A DNA stretch of 23,844 nucleotides from JBCCEJ01 sp039030335. GTDB lineage: Bacteria > Pseudomonadota > Gammaproteobacteria > HK1. The translations under genes and the position numbers were made by a program. Shown piece after piece: positions 1-7,570 of this stretch. The number at the start of each line of letters is the position of its first letter. Within the stretch, counting starts at the first letter, position 1. The notes under the pieces are model-generated. The model ran no database searches. It was given only the letters and a program-made list of their open reading frames with translations, and was not told where the DNA came from. The stretch is from assembly GCA_039030335.1 (NCBI GenBank), contig JBCCEJ010000088.1, forward strand, positions 1-23,844. The letters run 5' to 3'.

Positions 1-271
1 CGTCTTCCCGAGCCACCCGCTGGCGGCTACGACGGAAGAACTGCAGAAGCTCGACGGTTTTGGTACCGACATCAATGCCGCTCGCGCTGAAGCGAAGAAG
101 CTGCTGGCCGCTGCTGGCAAATCGAAGATCAGCGTGAACTTGATCTTCGATTTGCCAGCAGCGGCCAGCAGCTTCTTCGCTTCAGCGCGAGCGGCATTGA
201 TGTCGGTACCAAAACCGTCGAGCTTCTGCAGTTCTTCCGTCGTAGCCGCCAGCGGGTGGCTCGGGAAGACG
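1..271. repeat. Perfect inverted repeat, 131-base arms, at window edge
   Basis: Bases 1-131 are the exact reverse complement of bases 141-271, with a 9-base spacer at 132-140. The right arm and spacer continue the reading frame of the substrate-binding protein on the minus strand; the left arm repeats that coding sequence backwards. The five bases at the turn (minus-strand TGATC) are the reverse complement of the GATCA just before the spacer, so a short microhomology lies at the junction. A perfect hairpin this long inside a coding region at a sequence end is typical of a template-switch chimera from amplification or assembly. A real inverted duplication is possible but less likely. Confidence 0.97.
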
Positions 272-1308
272 ATGCCAGCTGCCGTCTTGACGATAGCGAT
301 CTGAGACAGGCTCTTCTGGGCCGACCAGCGGTCGACGGCCAGGTTCATCGCGCGGCGCAGACGGAAGTCCTGGAACTGGCCCTGGGACTCGTTCAGCGTG
401 TAGAGCAGACCACAGTTCCAGTCAGAAGTCTGGACCGTGACCTTATCCGCGCCCAGTGCATCGATCAGGGTGTCGCGTTGCTTCGGCGGGAAACCACGGA
501 ACTCGATCGCCGCACGGTCGCCACGAATGGCCTGTACGCGCTTCGACATCTGCGGAGCAGAAATGGCTTTGAAGCCGTCGAGGTACGGTTTGCCTTCGTG
601 ATGGTAGCCGTCGTGGCGTTTGCCTTCGACGAACGCGCCCGGCTGGTGCTGCACGAACGAGAATGCACCCGTGCCATTGACGTTCTTCTGGTGCCACTTG
701 TGGCCATACAACGGATCTTTGCCTTCCGGATCCTTACGCTCGATGTCCTTCTTCGCGTAGATGAAGTTGAAGGGCATGCCGACCGCGCCGGTGAATGCGC
801 CCGACGGATACTTCAGCTTGAACTGCACCGTGAAGTCGTCGGTCGCTTCCACGGTATCGACCATTGCGAAAAACGCCTTACGCGAGCTGCGCACGCCGTC
901 CGGCGGGAAGATGATCTTCTGATACGTCGCGACCACGTCGTGCGCTGTCAACGCGGTACCGTCGTGGAACTTGACGTTCTGGCGGATCTTGTAGGTGTAC
1001 TGCAGGCCGTTGGAGCCGGCATCACCTTCGATCGGCACCTCACCCTCGCAGATATCGCAGATGAAGTCGGTCGGTGACTGTGGGTTGTCCGGGTTGATAC
1101 GGATGAGCAGGCTGTAGAACGGGCGGATCGGGTGGATCATCCCGAAAGTCGTTTCAGCGTGCCCGTCATAGCTCGGGATTTTTGAACCGACGACGAAGTT
1201 CAGGACTCCGCCTCGCTTCGGTTCGGCAGCAAACGCTGCGGAACCCGCGGCTACTGCCAGTGCCGTGCCCACGCCTAGCGCGACGGCACGTTTGGTCAGG
1301 TTCTTCAT
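1..1308 (-). CDS. ABC transporter substrate-binding protein, peptide/oligopeptide family (SBP family 5), 3' end lost
   Basis: Extracellular solute-binding protein of the DppA/OppA type, which captures peptides or other small solutes in the periplasm for an ABC importer. It starts at ATG 1308-1306 behind a strong AGGAGG site (1318-1313). Residues 1-27 form a Sec signal peptide (MKNLTKR, hydrophobic stretch, AFA before AEPKRGG). Family hallmarks follow: EPKRGGVLNF, the YTYKIRQNVKFHDGT segment, the FRLRRAMNLAVDR segment typical of the second lobe, and an ...AAGKSKIKFTL stretch. About 389 residues are genuine. The family is usually 500-600 residues, so the C-terminal part is missing. From base 140 to base 1 the frame stays open, but it reads the antisense of the same gene because of the foldback. 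No permease or ATPase gene is visible. Its place beside the catabolic cluster suggests uptake of that pathway's substrate, which is an inference. Confidence 0.9.
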   Translation of the reverse strand, partial: MKNLTKRAVALGVGTALAVAAGSAAFAAEPKRGGVLNFVVGSKIPSYDGHAETTFGMIHPIRPFYSLLIRINPDNPQSPTDFICDICEGEVPIEGDAGSNGLQYTYKIRQNVKFHDGTALTAHDVVATYQKIIFPPDGVRSSRKAFFAMVDTVEATDDFTVQFKLKYPSGAFTGAVGMPFNFIYAKKDIERKDPEGKDPLYGHKWHQKNVNGTGAFSFVQHQPGAFVEGKRHDGYHHEGKPYLDGFKAISAPQMSKRVQAIRGDRAAIEFRGFPPKQRDTLIDALGADKVTVQTSDWNCGLLYTLNESQGQFQDFRLRRAMNLAVDRWSAQKSLSQIAIVKTAAGIVFPSHPLAATTEELQKLDGFGTDINAARAEAKKLLAAAGKSKIKFTLIFDLPAAASSFFASARAALMSVPKPSSFCSSSVVAASGWLGKT

Positions 1309-1689
1309 AGTTTCCTCCTGGGTGACTAAGACGTCGCAAGAAAGATTAGACGAGCTGCGGCCTCGAACACCGGGACGGCGCCTCCAGCCTTTTTTCATCA
1401 CGCCGGTTCGAGCCCCCTGCCCTCCCGGAGATGTGTCTGTGCCTCTTTCTCGTTTTGAGAGACTTCGCAGTGTGATTTCAGGCCTTTTCCACCACTTGCT
1501 GGCTTCAAACCACGCTGCGCCGCGACGAACCATAAGCAATGTAGACGCGCACGTCTAGACTTGACCCTCATCGCGGAAATCCTGCGGTCCGACACCTGGG
1601 CGATGCTGCGCCGCACCATCCGCGGTCCTGGCGACGCGCGGGCGAATTAGCTTCGGGTCAGCACACGGGATTACAGCCTCGACCCGGCT
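1309..1689 (-). promoter_or_regulatory. Upstream region of the substrate-binding protein, with palindrome at 1542-1557
   Basis: There is no convincing gene in this stretch, which lies between the dioxygenase stop and the binding-protein start, both on the minus strand. It should carry the binding-protein promoter, though I cannot point to a clear -35/-10 pair. The one notable element is TAGACG-CGCA-CGTCTA at 1542-1557, a perfect 6+6 inverted repeat with a 4-base spacer. That size suits a dimeric repressor such as a GntR-family regulator. It lies about 235 bases upstream of the start codon. No regulator gene is present in the window. Confidence 0.4.
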
Positions 1690-2562
1690 TCAGCAAGGCA
1701 CCTCAGTCCCGCGGGTCACGGTCCTGTGCAGGATGCGCCGCTCCCGATCGGTGGCAAAGTTGTTGAGCGCACGGTGCACCAGTCCGCGGTTATCCCAGAT
1801 CAGCAGATCGCCCGGCCGCCAGTCATGTTCGTAGACGAATTCGTCGCGGGTGGCGTGGGTTTGCAACTCATCCAGCAACGCCACGCCCTCAGCCATCGGA
1901 ATACCGGCGATATGCGATGCGTGCTGCCCGATGAACAAGGCTCGCCGTCCGCTCGGCTGCAGTCGTGCGAGCGGATGTGCGATCGGCGGGTAAAGGCGGC
2001 GTTCAGCCGCACTGATACGGCCTCCGCCTTTAGCGACCGAGCGCTCCCAGCAGTGCACCACCCGGAGACTGCTGACGTAGTCGCGCTGCGCCTTCGGTAG
2101 AGCTTCCAAAGCTGTCGCGGTATCGGCAAAGCAGGTATCCCCCCCGATTGCCGGTACTTCGATCCCATACAGGAAGGTGGCTGTAGAAGGTACCCGCCGG
2201 TAGCTCTTGTCAGAATGCCAGTGTTGGCTCCCGAGCCGATCCGGATCGGGCAGTCCCGCTTCGTTCAGGTTGGAGACGACATGCACTTCGGGCACGTCAT
2301 CACCAGCGTTCATGGCAGCGTGAACGTCCAACTCGCCGAACTTGAGCGTGACCGCCAGCTGATCTCGCTTCTCGAGACTCTGGTCGCGGAATGCGAGCAC
2401 GTGGTGCTCGACGAACGCCGCGTCGATGCGCGCCTGGGTGTCCGCATCCAGTGGCTCGCGCAGGTCCAAACCGACGATCTCGGCGGCAAAGCTGTTGCCG
2501 ACCGGCCGGATCTCCATTTTCGCAGCGCCGCGCGTCGGGGCCGTTGGGGACACTGTGGCCAT
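1690..2562 (-). CDS. TauD/TfdA-family Fe(II)/2-oxoglutarate dioxygenase
   Basis: Non-haem iron oxygenase that couples oxidative decarboxylation of 2-oxoglutarate to hydroxylation, and often cleavage, of a substrate. Relatives act on taurine, alkyl sulfates, 2,4-D or other small acids. The protein has 290 residues, the normal family length. The metal site is visible: H116 and D118 in QHWHSDKSY, and H263 in DNRGLVHRA. Arginines in the RERRILHR segment (275-276) fit the co-substrate carboxylate site. The start chosen is ATG 2562-2560, seven bases from AGGAGG (2575-2570); a GTG at 2568 would overlap that site. It is divergent from the lyase gene at 2762, with a 199-base shared control region. The substrate cannot be read from sequence. 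A role in opening or trimming the pathway substrate is inferred from position. Confidence 0.92.
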   Translation of the reverse strand: MATVSPTAPTRGAAKMEIRPVGNSFAAEIVGLDLREPLDADTQARIDAAFVEHHVLAFRDQSLEKRDQLAVTLKFGELDVHAAMNAGDDVPEVHVVSNLNEAGLPDPDRLGSQHWHSDKSYRRVPSTATFLYGIEVPAIGGDTCFADTATALEALPKAQRDYVSSLRVVHCWERSVAKGGGRISAAERRLYPPIAHPLARLQPSGRRALFIGQHASHIAGIPMAEGVALLDELQTHATRDEFVYEHDWRPGDLLIWDNRGLVHRALNNFATDRERRILHRTVTRGTEVPC

Positions 2563-2761
2563 GTGCACACCTCCTCTACTTCAACTACCAGACACATTTA
2601 TGCTCGGTTGTGAGGCGTCTGGCATGCAACCATGGTAGGCCTACCCCGGCTTGGTGTCATCGTGCACGGGCGGTCCGGGCCATTCACCGGGCTGAATGTC
2701 ACGTTGAGCACATCGCGCCGCAACCCAAAAACCCACGACACTGATTGCGAAGGAGCCACTC
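2563..2761. promoter_or_regulatory. Divergent control region between dioxygenase and lyase genes, with 12-base palindrome
   Basis: This 199-base region separates two divergently transcribed genes, so it should hold both promoters. It contains the perfect 12-base palindrome GGTAGGCCTACC at 2634-2645, near the middle, a natural position for an operator that controls both directions. I saw no clear consensus sigma-70 promoter. The ribosome sites of the two genes are at 2575-2570 (minus) and 2751-2755 (plus, AGGAG). Confidence 0.45.
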
Positions 2762-3703
2762 ATGCGAAAGACCACGCAGCTACGCGAACTGTTGAAGTCG
2801 GATCAGACCCTCGTCGTCCCCGGCTGTTACAACGCGATGACGGCGAAGATTCTCGAGAAAGTCGGATTTCCGGCGGTTTACATGACCGGCTACGGCACAT
2901 CGTTGTCGTTGCTTGGCCTGCCCGACGCCGGCTTTGCGACGATGACCGAGATGCACCTGAATGCGCGGTACATCGCAAACGCCGTCGACGTGCCGCTGAT
3001 CGCCGACAGCGACAACGGCTACGGGAATGCGATCAACGTCATCCGCACCGTGCGGGAGTACATTCAGACCGGCGCCGCGGCGATACACATCGAAGACCAG
3101 GTCATCCCCAAGCGCTGCGGACACGTCGCGGGCCGGATCGTCATCCCGCTCGAAGAAGCCGTGGGCAAGTACCGGGCCGCAGCCGATGTGCGCGACGAGC
3201 TCGACCCCGATTTCGTGCTGATTGCACGCACTGACGCGCGTGGCGCACACGGCGGCACCCTCGACGACGCTATTCGCCGGGCCAATGCGTATCTGGCTGC
3301 CGGTGCCGACATGGCGTTTGTGGAAGGCCCGACCTCTGTCGACGAAGTGAAGCGCGTTTGCGCGGAAGTCGAAGGCCCGGTGTTCTACAACCAGACCGGC
3401 ATCTCACCGCGCTTCTCGGCTGAGCAGATGACCGAGATGGGCATCGCCGCGACGATACTGCCGGGCGCCACGCTGCGCGTGACCATGCAGGCGGTCTACG
3501 ACTTTGCGGTGCAGCTGCGCGATGACGGCGCGCTCGCGGAGCAGACCTTCTTCGAAGGTTTCAAAGATCATCCGCTCGGCGACTTCCATACCTTTGCCGG
3601 CTTCGATCAGGTCCGCCGCTGGGAAGAAACATACCTGGAGGAAGAGGCGCTCGCGAAGTACTCCGACTCGGTCGGTTTCCAACCGACGGGCACAGACAGC
3701 TGA
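2762..3703 (+). CDS. Isocitrate lyase/PEP mutase superfamily C-C lyase (2-methylisocitrate lyase-like)
   Basis: Predicted Mg-dependent lyase that splits a 2-hydroxy-dicarboxylate or tricarboxylate, releasing a 2-keto acid. PrpB (methylisocitrate to pyruvate plus succinate) and dimethylmalate lyase are relatives. The protein has 313 residues, close to PrpB at about 295. Metal-site residues are present: D82 and D84 in ADSDNGYG, and E111 in HIEDQ. The catalytic-loop motif K117-R-C-G-H121 is intact; that motif marks true lyases rather than PEP mutases or oxaloacetate decarboxylases, which lack the cysteine. R156 lies in IARTDAR. ATG 2762 follows AGGAG (2751-2755) by six bases. It is convergent with the MmgE/PrpD gene. 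The exact substrate is not determined. Because the neighbours are PrpD-like and LeuCD-like dehydratases, a methylcitrate-type or alkylmalate-type substrate is likely. Confidence 0.92.
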   Translation: MRKTTQLRELLKSDQTLVVPGCYNAMTAKILEKVGFPAVYMTGYGTSLSLLGLPDAGFATMTEMHLNARYIANAVDVPLIADSDNGYGNAINVIRTVREYIQTGAAAIHIEDQVIPKRCGHVAGRIVIPLEEAVGKYRAAADVRDELDPDFVLIARTDARGAHGGTLDDAIRRANAYLAAGADMAFVEGPTSVDEVKRVCAEVEGPVFYNQTGISPRFSAEQMTEMGIAATILPGATLRVTMQAVYDFAVQLRDDGALAEQTFFEGFKDHPLGDFHTFAGFDQVRRWEETYLEEEALAKYSDSVGFQPTGTDS

Positions 3704-3709
3704 AACGGG

Positions 3710-3744
3710 CGCGGCAGGTCGACACAAACCAGTAGCCTGCCGCG
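3710..3744. terminator. Hairpin between convergent lyase and MmgE/PrpD genes, possible bidirectional terminator
   Basis: CGCGGCAGG (3710-3718) pairs perfectly with CCTGCCGCG (3736-3744) across a 17-base loop. It begins six bases after the lyase stop and ends ten bases before the end of the opposite gene. The placement fits a two-way transcription stop, but there is no T-tract on either strand, so it is not a classical intrinsic terminator. Confidence 0.4.
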
Positions 3745-3754
3745 TCCATCGGTG

Positions 3755-5086
3755 TCAGTGCACCGCCAGAGACCATACCCGGTCGAGCGCGCCGGGCTGT
3801 TCGAACGCGCGCAATGCATCGAACAGGGCGTCTGGCTCGCGGACCGATGCGGTCTGCGCCAGCGGCTGGAATTTGAGTTTCAGATCGTCCCAGCCCATCG
3901 GGTTCTCCGGGTTGCCGAGCGAAACCTCGACGGCATGCCGCAGCTGGCTGCCGTCGGCGAGTTCGACCTGCATGCGCGCGGCCTGTGGTTCCAGATCATC
4001 GACCGCGTGCAACGCGATGGTTTGCTCGATGTCCCGAACCCGTCGGTCGGATAGTCGCGAGTCGCTGAAGTCCGCCTCCGTCGCACGAAAACCGGCGAGG
4101 CCCAACGCTACGCAATAGGCCAGCGAGAATTTGCCAGCCAGGCCGGTTTGCGGATTGACTTGATTCGCAACCTTGCCGGCGAGCGGGTGAGTTTCCACTG
4201 AGGTCCGGGTGACTTCGCGCCCGGCGATATCGATCGCCAGCGCTCGGGCGCAGTCGAGCGGCGCATGCGTTAGCCCGCAACAGGCGTACGGCTTCAACGC
4301 GTTGCGCTCGATTTCCCAGTGCTCGCCGAGACCGTCGAGGCGCATCTGCACACTGCCGTCTTGGACCAGCGCGCTCACGAGGCTCCGTTCAGCATCCAGA
4401 ATCTGCGTCGCGCCCTCGAAACCGGCTGCCGCAAGCTCCGCGGCCAGCACGCCATCAGCGGCTGCTTTGCCGGCGTGAAACGGTTTGGACATGGTGCCGA
4501 ACGAAGTCGTCAATCCCGACGTCTGCGTCGCGGCGATGGCCATTGCGTGCGCCACACCGGTGACGTCCAGATCCATCAGTACCGCCGCGGCGATGGCGGC
4601 GCTAAGGCGCCCGTGCACTCCGGTGGAGTGCCAGCCCCTGTCGGTGACCGCCTTCCCTACTCCGTTGTCGCCGAGCCGCGCGCTGATTTCGAACCCGGCA
4701 AGGAATGCGTCGACCATCCGACTCTCGCTGGCCTGCGTTTTTCCAGCGACCGCCAGGACCGCCGCCCACGTCGGCGCGCTCAGATGCGCGAGCGAGGGGA
4801 AGTGAAGGTCGTCGTAGTCGAGGCAGTGCGCTAACGTGCCATTCACCAGTGCCGCACCCATTGGCGCGCTCTGTCCGCCGGTCATCAAGGCGGCCGGGCC
4901 GTGCATTCCCCAACCCCGCACGACTTCGGCGACCTTGCGGCCGGCCGGCGCGTCGGCGGCGCCGAGGGTGACGGCGAACCAGTCGGTGAGGTTCATCAGG
5001 GCGAGCTCTGTGACCCGCGCCGGGCGGTTGGCGCCGCGTGATCGGACGGCATATTCCGCCGCCCGTTCGATCAAAGATCCACTCAT
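3755..5086 (-). CDS. MmgE/PrpD family protein (2-methylcitrate dehydratase-like)
   Basis: Member of the family that includes 2-methylcitrate dehydratase PrpD and cis-aconitate decarboxylase. These enzymes add or remove water, or CO2, on tricarboxylates without an iron-sulfur cluster. The protein has 443 residues, typical of the family (about 450-480). It shows the N-terminal helical-domain signature LAHCLDYDDLH (86-95), the GWHSTGVHGRLSAAIAAA segment, and KPYACCGLTHAPLD where PrpD-type proteins carry a conserved KPYxxC segment. The start is ATG 5086-5084 after GGAGGAG; a TTG one codon upstream (5089) is also possible. It diverges from the crotonase gene at 5278. Dehydration of the cluster's substrate to an unsaturated acid is the likely role; the actual substrate is unknown. 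Confidence 0.88.
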   Translation of the reverse strand: MSGSLIERAAEYAVRSRGANRPARVTELALMNLTDWFAVTLGAADAPAGRKVAEVVRGWGMHGPAALMTGGQSAPMGAALVNGTLAHCLDYDDLHFPSLAHLSAPTWAAVLAVAGKTQASESRMVDAFLAGFEISARLGDNGVGKAVTDRGWHSTGVHGRLSAAIAAAVLMDLDVTGVAHAMAIAATQTSGLTTSFGTMSKPFHAGKAAADGVLAAELAAAGFEGATQILDAERSLVSALVQDGSVQMRLDGLGEHWEIERNALKPYACCGLTHAPLDCARALAIDIAGREVTRTSVETHPLAGKVANQVNPQTGLAGKFSLAYCVALGLAGFRATEADFSDSRLSDRRVRDIEQTIALHAVDDLEPQAARMQVELADGSQLRHAVEVSLGNPENPMGWDDLKLKFQPLAQTASVREPDALFDALRAFEQPGALDRVWSLAVH

Positions 5087-5277
5087 CAAGTATTACTCCT
5101 CCGGCCATAAGTCCTGGCGCCAGCCCGGCTCGGCTCGCCCGGGCAGCCGCCGACAGCGTGCACCGTCGAACCGGGCGTTCACCAGCGCTGGCGAAACGTT
5201 CGCCGACGAGTTTGCCATTCCTGGTAGCTCGGCGTCATGCTGTTCCGCTGACCTTCCTCATTACCCGGCTTCGACTG
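5087..5277. promoter_or_regulatory. Divergent control region between MmgE/PrpD and crotonase genes, with palindromes
   Basis: This 191-base gap lies between two divergent start codons. It contains GGCGAA-ACG-TTCGCC at 5190-5204, a perfect 6+6 inverted repeat with a 3-base spacer, immediately preceded by and overlapping the palindrome CCAGCGCTGG at 5182-5191. Together they make a compact operator-like block about 75-95 bases upstream of the crotonase start. The ribosome site for the minus-strand gene lies at its edge. No strong -35/-10 pair was recognised. Confidence 0.4.
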
Positions 5278-6060
5278 ATGACAGTGTTTTCGACTCTTAA
5301 CTACGCGGTATCGGACGGTGTAGCGACCATCACCCTGGACCGCCCGCCTCTCAACCTCATCGACCTTGAGTCCACCCACGAGTACCTCGCAGCGCTCGAC
5401 CGTGCGGATGCCGATCGGTCGGTCAAGGTGATCGTTCTGAACGGAGCTGGCAAAGGTCTTTCCGGAGGCGTTGACATCAAGTTCATGCGTGACTTCGACG
5501 ATAGTCACATGGCGGAGTTCGTGCAGCTCTTCTACGTCGAGCAGGTGCGCCGGGTGCGGGCTCTCACCAAACCGATCATCGCCGCCGTGCACGGCTACGC
5601 GCGAGAGGGCGCGTGCACGATGGCGTTTACCTGCGACATGGTGATCGCGGCTGACGATGCGACGTTTGGCTACCCCGGGGTCCCTAACCTTGCGGCGCCG
5701 CCCGGAATGCATGTGTGGCACCTGCAGCAGCTCATGGGACGAATGAAGGCAGCCGAGCTGATCCTGACCGGCGATCCGATCTCGGCCGCTGACGCGGACC
5801 GCTACGGGCTCGTGACCCGTGTCGTGCCCGGCGCCGAGCTTGTGAGCGTCACGCAGAAGCTGGCGATGCGCCTCGCGGAGATGTCTCCGCACGCGCTCAA
5901 AGTGACCCGCGAGCTCATGTACCAGATGGAGAGTATGGATTTCAAAGACGTGCCGGAGGTGGCCGCCAAGGCGATTTCTGACGCGTTCGCATCCCCGGAC
6001 AGCCGGGAAGCGCGTCAGGCGTTCCTGGAGAAGCGCAGGCCGGTGTGGCGCGACGCCTGA
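5278..6060 (+). CDS. Crotonase-fold (enoyl-CoA hydratase/isomerase family) protein lacking both catalytic glutamates
   Basis: A 260-residue crotonase-superfamily protein, the normal length for a single-domain member. The fold signature is clear: ITLDRPPLNLID near the N-terminus, the oxyanion-hole segment SGGVDIKFM (62-70), AAVHGYAREGACTMAFTCD (102-120), and LTGDPISAADADRYGLV. Aligned by eye with rat enoyl-CoA hydratase, the glutamate of GGGCELA falls on T114 and the glutamate of the QPEILLG segment falls on G134. Both general acid/base residues are therefore absent, so simple hydration of an enoyl-CoA is unlikely. Other crotonase chemistry is possible (decarboxylation, isomerisation, retro-Claisen cleavage, thioester hydrolysis). 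ATG 5278 is the start that best fits the family. The frame stays open upstream to 5038, but that extension runs over the divergent gene. No strong ribosome site was seen. Confidence 0.85.
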   Translation: MTVFSTLNYAVSDGVATITLDRPPLNLIDLESTHEYLAALDRADADRSVKVIVLNGAGKGLSGGVDIKFMRDFDDSHMAEFVQLFYVEQVRRVRALTKPIIAAVHGYAREGACTMAFTCDMVIAADDATFGYPGVPNLAAPPGMHVWHLQQLMGRMKAAELILTGDPISAADADRYGLVTRVVPGAELVSVTQKLAMRLAEMSPHALKVTRELMYQMESMDFKDVPEVAAKAISDAFASPDSREARQAFLEKRRPVWRDA

Positions 6061-6160
6061 CGCATGTCGCAGTTCTGGCAGCGGCTTAGCTGCTAAGCTC
6101 ACGCGCCTTGAAGGCTCCGGTGCGAACGCCGGGGTCAGGTCAACCCGGGAGAGGTGTCCA
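6061..6160 (+). promoter_or_regulatory. Leader of the LeuCD-like pair with a small inverted repeat
   Basis: This 100-base gap lies between the crotonase stop and the LeuC-like start. It contains GCTTAG-CTG-CTAAGC at 6084-6098, a perfect 6+6 inverted repeat with a 3-base spacer. No T-tract follows, so it could be an operator or an mRNA hairpin rather than a terminator. A GAGAGG ribosome site lies just before the GTG start at 6161. Confidence 0.3.
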
Positions 6161-7567
6161 GTGGCTGGCAAAACCCTGTTTGACAAGATTTGGGACCATC
6201 ACGTCATCGTCGAGCGCGACGACGGTCAGAATCTGCTGTATGTCGATCGCCATCTGTGTCATGACGGCTCATTCAATGGCTTCAGGCGGCTGCGCCGCAC
6301 CGGGCGTGCGGTGCGCCGGCCGATGCAGACCTGGTTGACGCCCGACCACTACACGCCGACGCATACCCCCGACGTCGCGGAGATCGAAGATCCCCGGGCG
6401 CGTGAGATCGTGGAAGCGTCGAGCGTGAACGCACGCGAATTCGGCGTCCATCTGTTTCCCTGGGGCGACCGGCGCCAGGGCATCGCGCACGTGGTCGGGC
6501 CCGAACAGGGGGTAACGCTGCCCGGTCTGCTGATGGTGTGTGGCGATTCGCATACCTCGACGCATGGGGCGCTCGGTTGCATCGCGTTCGGAATCGGTGC
6601 GTCAGAGGTGACGCACGTGCTGGCGACCCAGAGCCTGTGGCAACAGCGCCCCAAAACGATGCGGATCACGGTGAACGGTAAGCTCGGCTTCGGCGTTACG
6701 GCCAAGGACGTGATCCTCGCCGTGATTCGGCGTATCGGCGCGGCGGGCGGCACCGGGTACGCGATCGAGTACGCCGGCTCTGCGATTCGCGCGCTGTCGA
6801 TGGAAGCGCGAATGACGCTTTGCAACATGACCATCGAAGCCGGCAGCCGGTCAGGTCTGGTGGCACCCGACGAGACGACCTTTGCCTACGTCAAAGGACG
6901 CCCGTTTGCCCCCGATGGCGACAAGTGGGAACGGGCCGTCAGTTTCTGGCGCGCACTCGCGACCGATGCGGATGCCTCATTCGACCAGGAGGTCGTGCTG
7001 GAAGGCGGCGAAATCGTGCCGATGGTGACGTGGGGCAACAGCCCGGAAGATACCGTCGGGGTCGACGAGTGCATTCCGGATCCGTCTCGCGAAGCCAATC
7101 CTGATCGGCGCGCGGCGATGCACGCGGCGCTCGAGTACATGGCGTTGGAAGCCGGCATGGCGATGGACGAAGTGAGCATCGACAAGGTGTTCATAGGCGC
7201 GTGCACCAACAGTCGCATTGAGGACCTGCGCGCGGCCGCAGCCGTCGCTGCCGGCCGACAGGCGGTGGTACCGACGCTGGTCGTACCCGGTAGCGGTCTG
7301 GTCAAGGCGCAGGCTGAGGCAGAAGGCCTGGACCGCATCTTCATCGACGCTGGCTTCGAATGGCGCTTGCCAGGCTGTTCTATGTGCATCGGGATGAATG
7401 GCGACACCCTCAGACCTGGCGAGCGCAGCGCGTCGACCAGTAACCGCAACTTCCGTGGCCGCCAGGGCCTCGGCTCCCGCACTCATCTGGTGAGCCCGGC
7501 AATGGCGGCGGCCGCCGCCGTCACCGGGCATTTCACCGACGTGCGTAAGCTGATGGGGACCGCCTGA
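6161..7567 (+). CDS. Aconitase-family hydratase large subunit, LeuC-like
   Basis: Large subunit of a heterodimeric 4Fe-4S hydro-lyase of the isopropylmalate isomerase type. The protein has 468 residues, the standard LeuC length. Cluster ligands are present: C348 in GACTNSRIEDLR, and C406 and C409 in GCSMCIGMN. Other LeuC marks include KTLFDKIWDHH at the start, VCGDSHTSTHGALGCIAFGIG (127-145) and SNRNFRGRQG near the end. The start is GTG 6161 behind GAGAGG, giving the family's usual MxGKTLFDKIW opening. It forms an operon with the small subunit, three bases downstream. No leuA or leuB is nearby and the neighbours are catabolic, so a dedicated degradative hydratase, for example one acting on a citraconate- or dimethylmaleate-type acid, seems more likely than leucine synthesis. 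That specificity is inferred. Confidence 0.9.
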   Translation: MAGKTLFDKIWDHHVIVERDDGQNLLYVDRHLCHDGSFNGFRRLRRTGRAVRRPMQTWLTPDHYTPTHTPDVAEIEDPRAREIVEASSVNAREFGVHLFPWGDRRQGIAHVVGPEQGVTLPGLLMVCGDSHTSTHGALGCIAFGIGASEVTHVLATQSLWQQRPKTMRITVNGKLGFGVTAKDVILAVIRRIGAAGGTGYAIEYAGSAIRALSMEARMTLCNMTIEAGSRSGLVAPDETTFAYVKGRPFAPDGDKWERAVSFWRALATDADASFDQEVVLEGGEIVPMVTWGNSPEDTVGVDECIPDPSREANPDRRAAMHAALEYMALEAGMAMDEVSIDKVFIGACTNSRIEDLRAAAAVAAGRQAVVPTLVVPGSGLVKAQAEAEGLDRIFIDAGFEWRLPGCSMCIGMNGDTLRPGERSASTSNRNFRGRQGLGSRTHLVSPAMAAAAAVTGHFTDVRKLMGTA

Positions 7568-7570
7568 ATC

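Noticed and set aside
256..1077. Long plus-strand reading frame opposite the substrate-binding protein
   Set aside because: It is the antisense of a well-supported gene with a signal peptide and family motifs; high GC makes such shadows common, and it begins inside the foldback.
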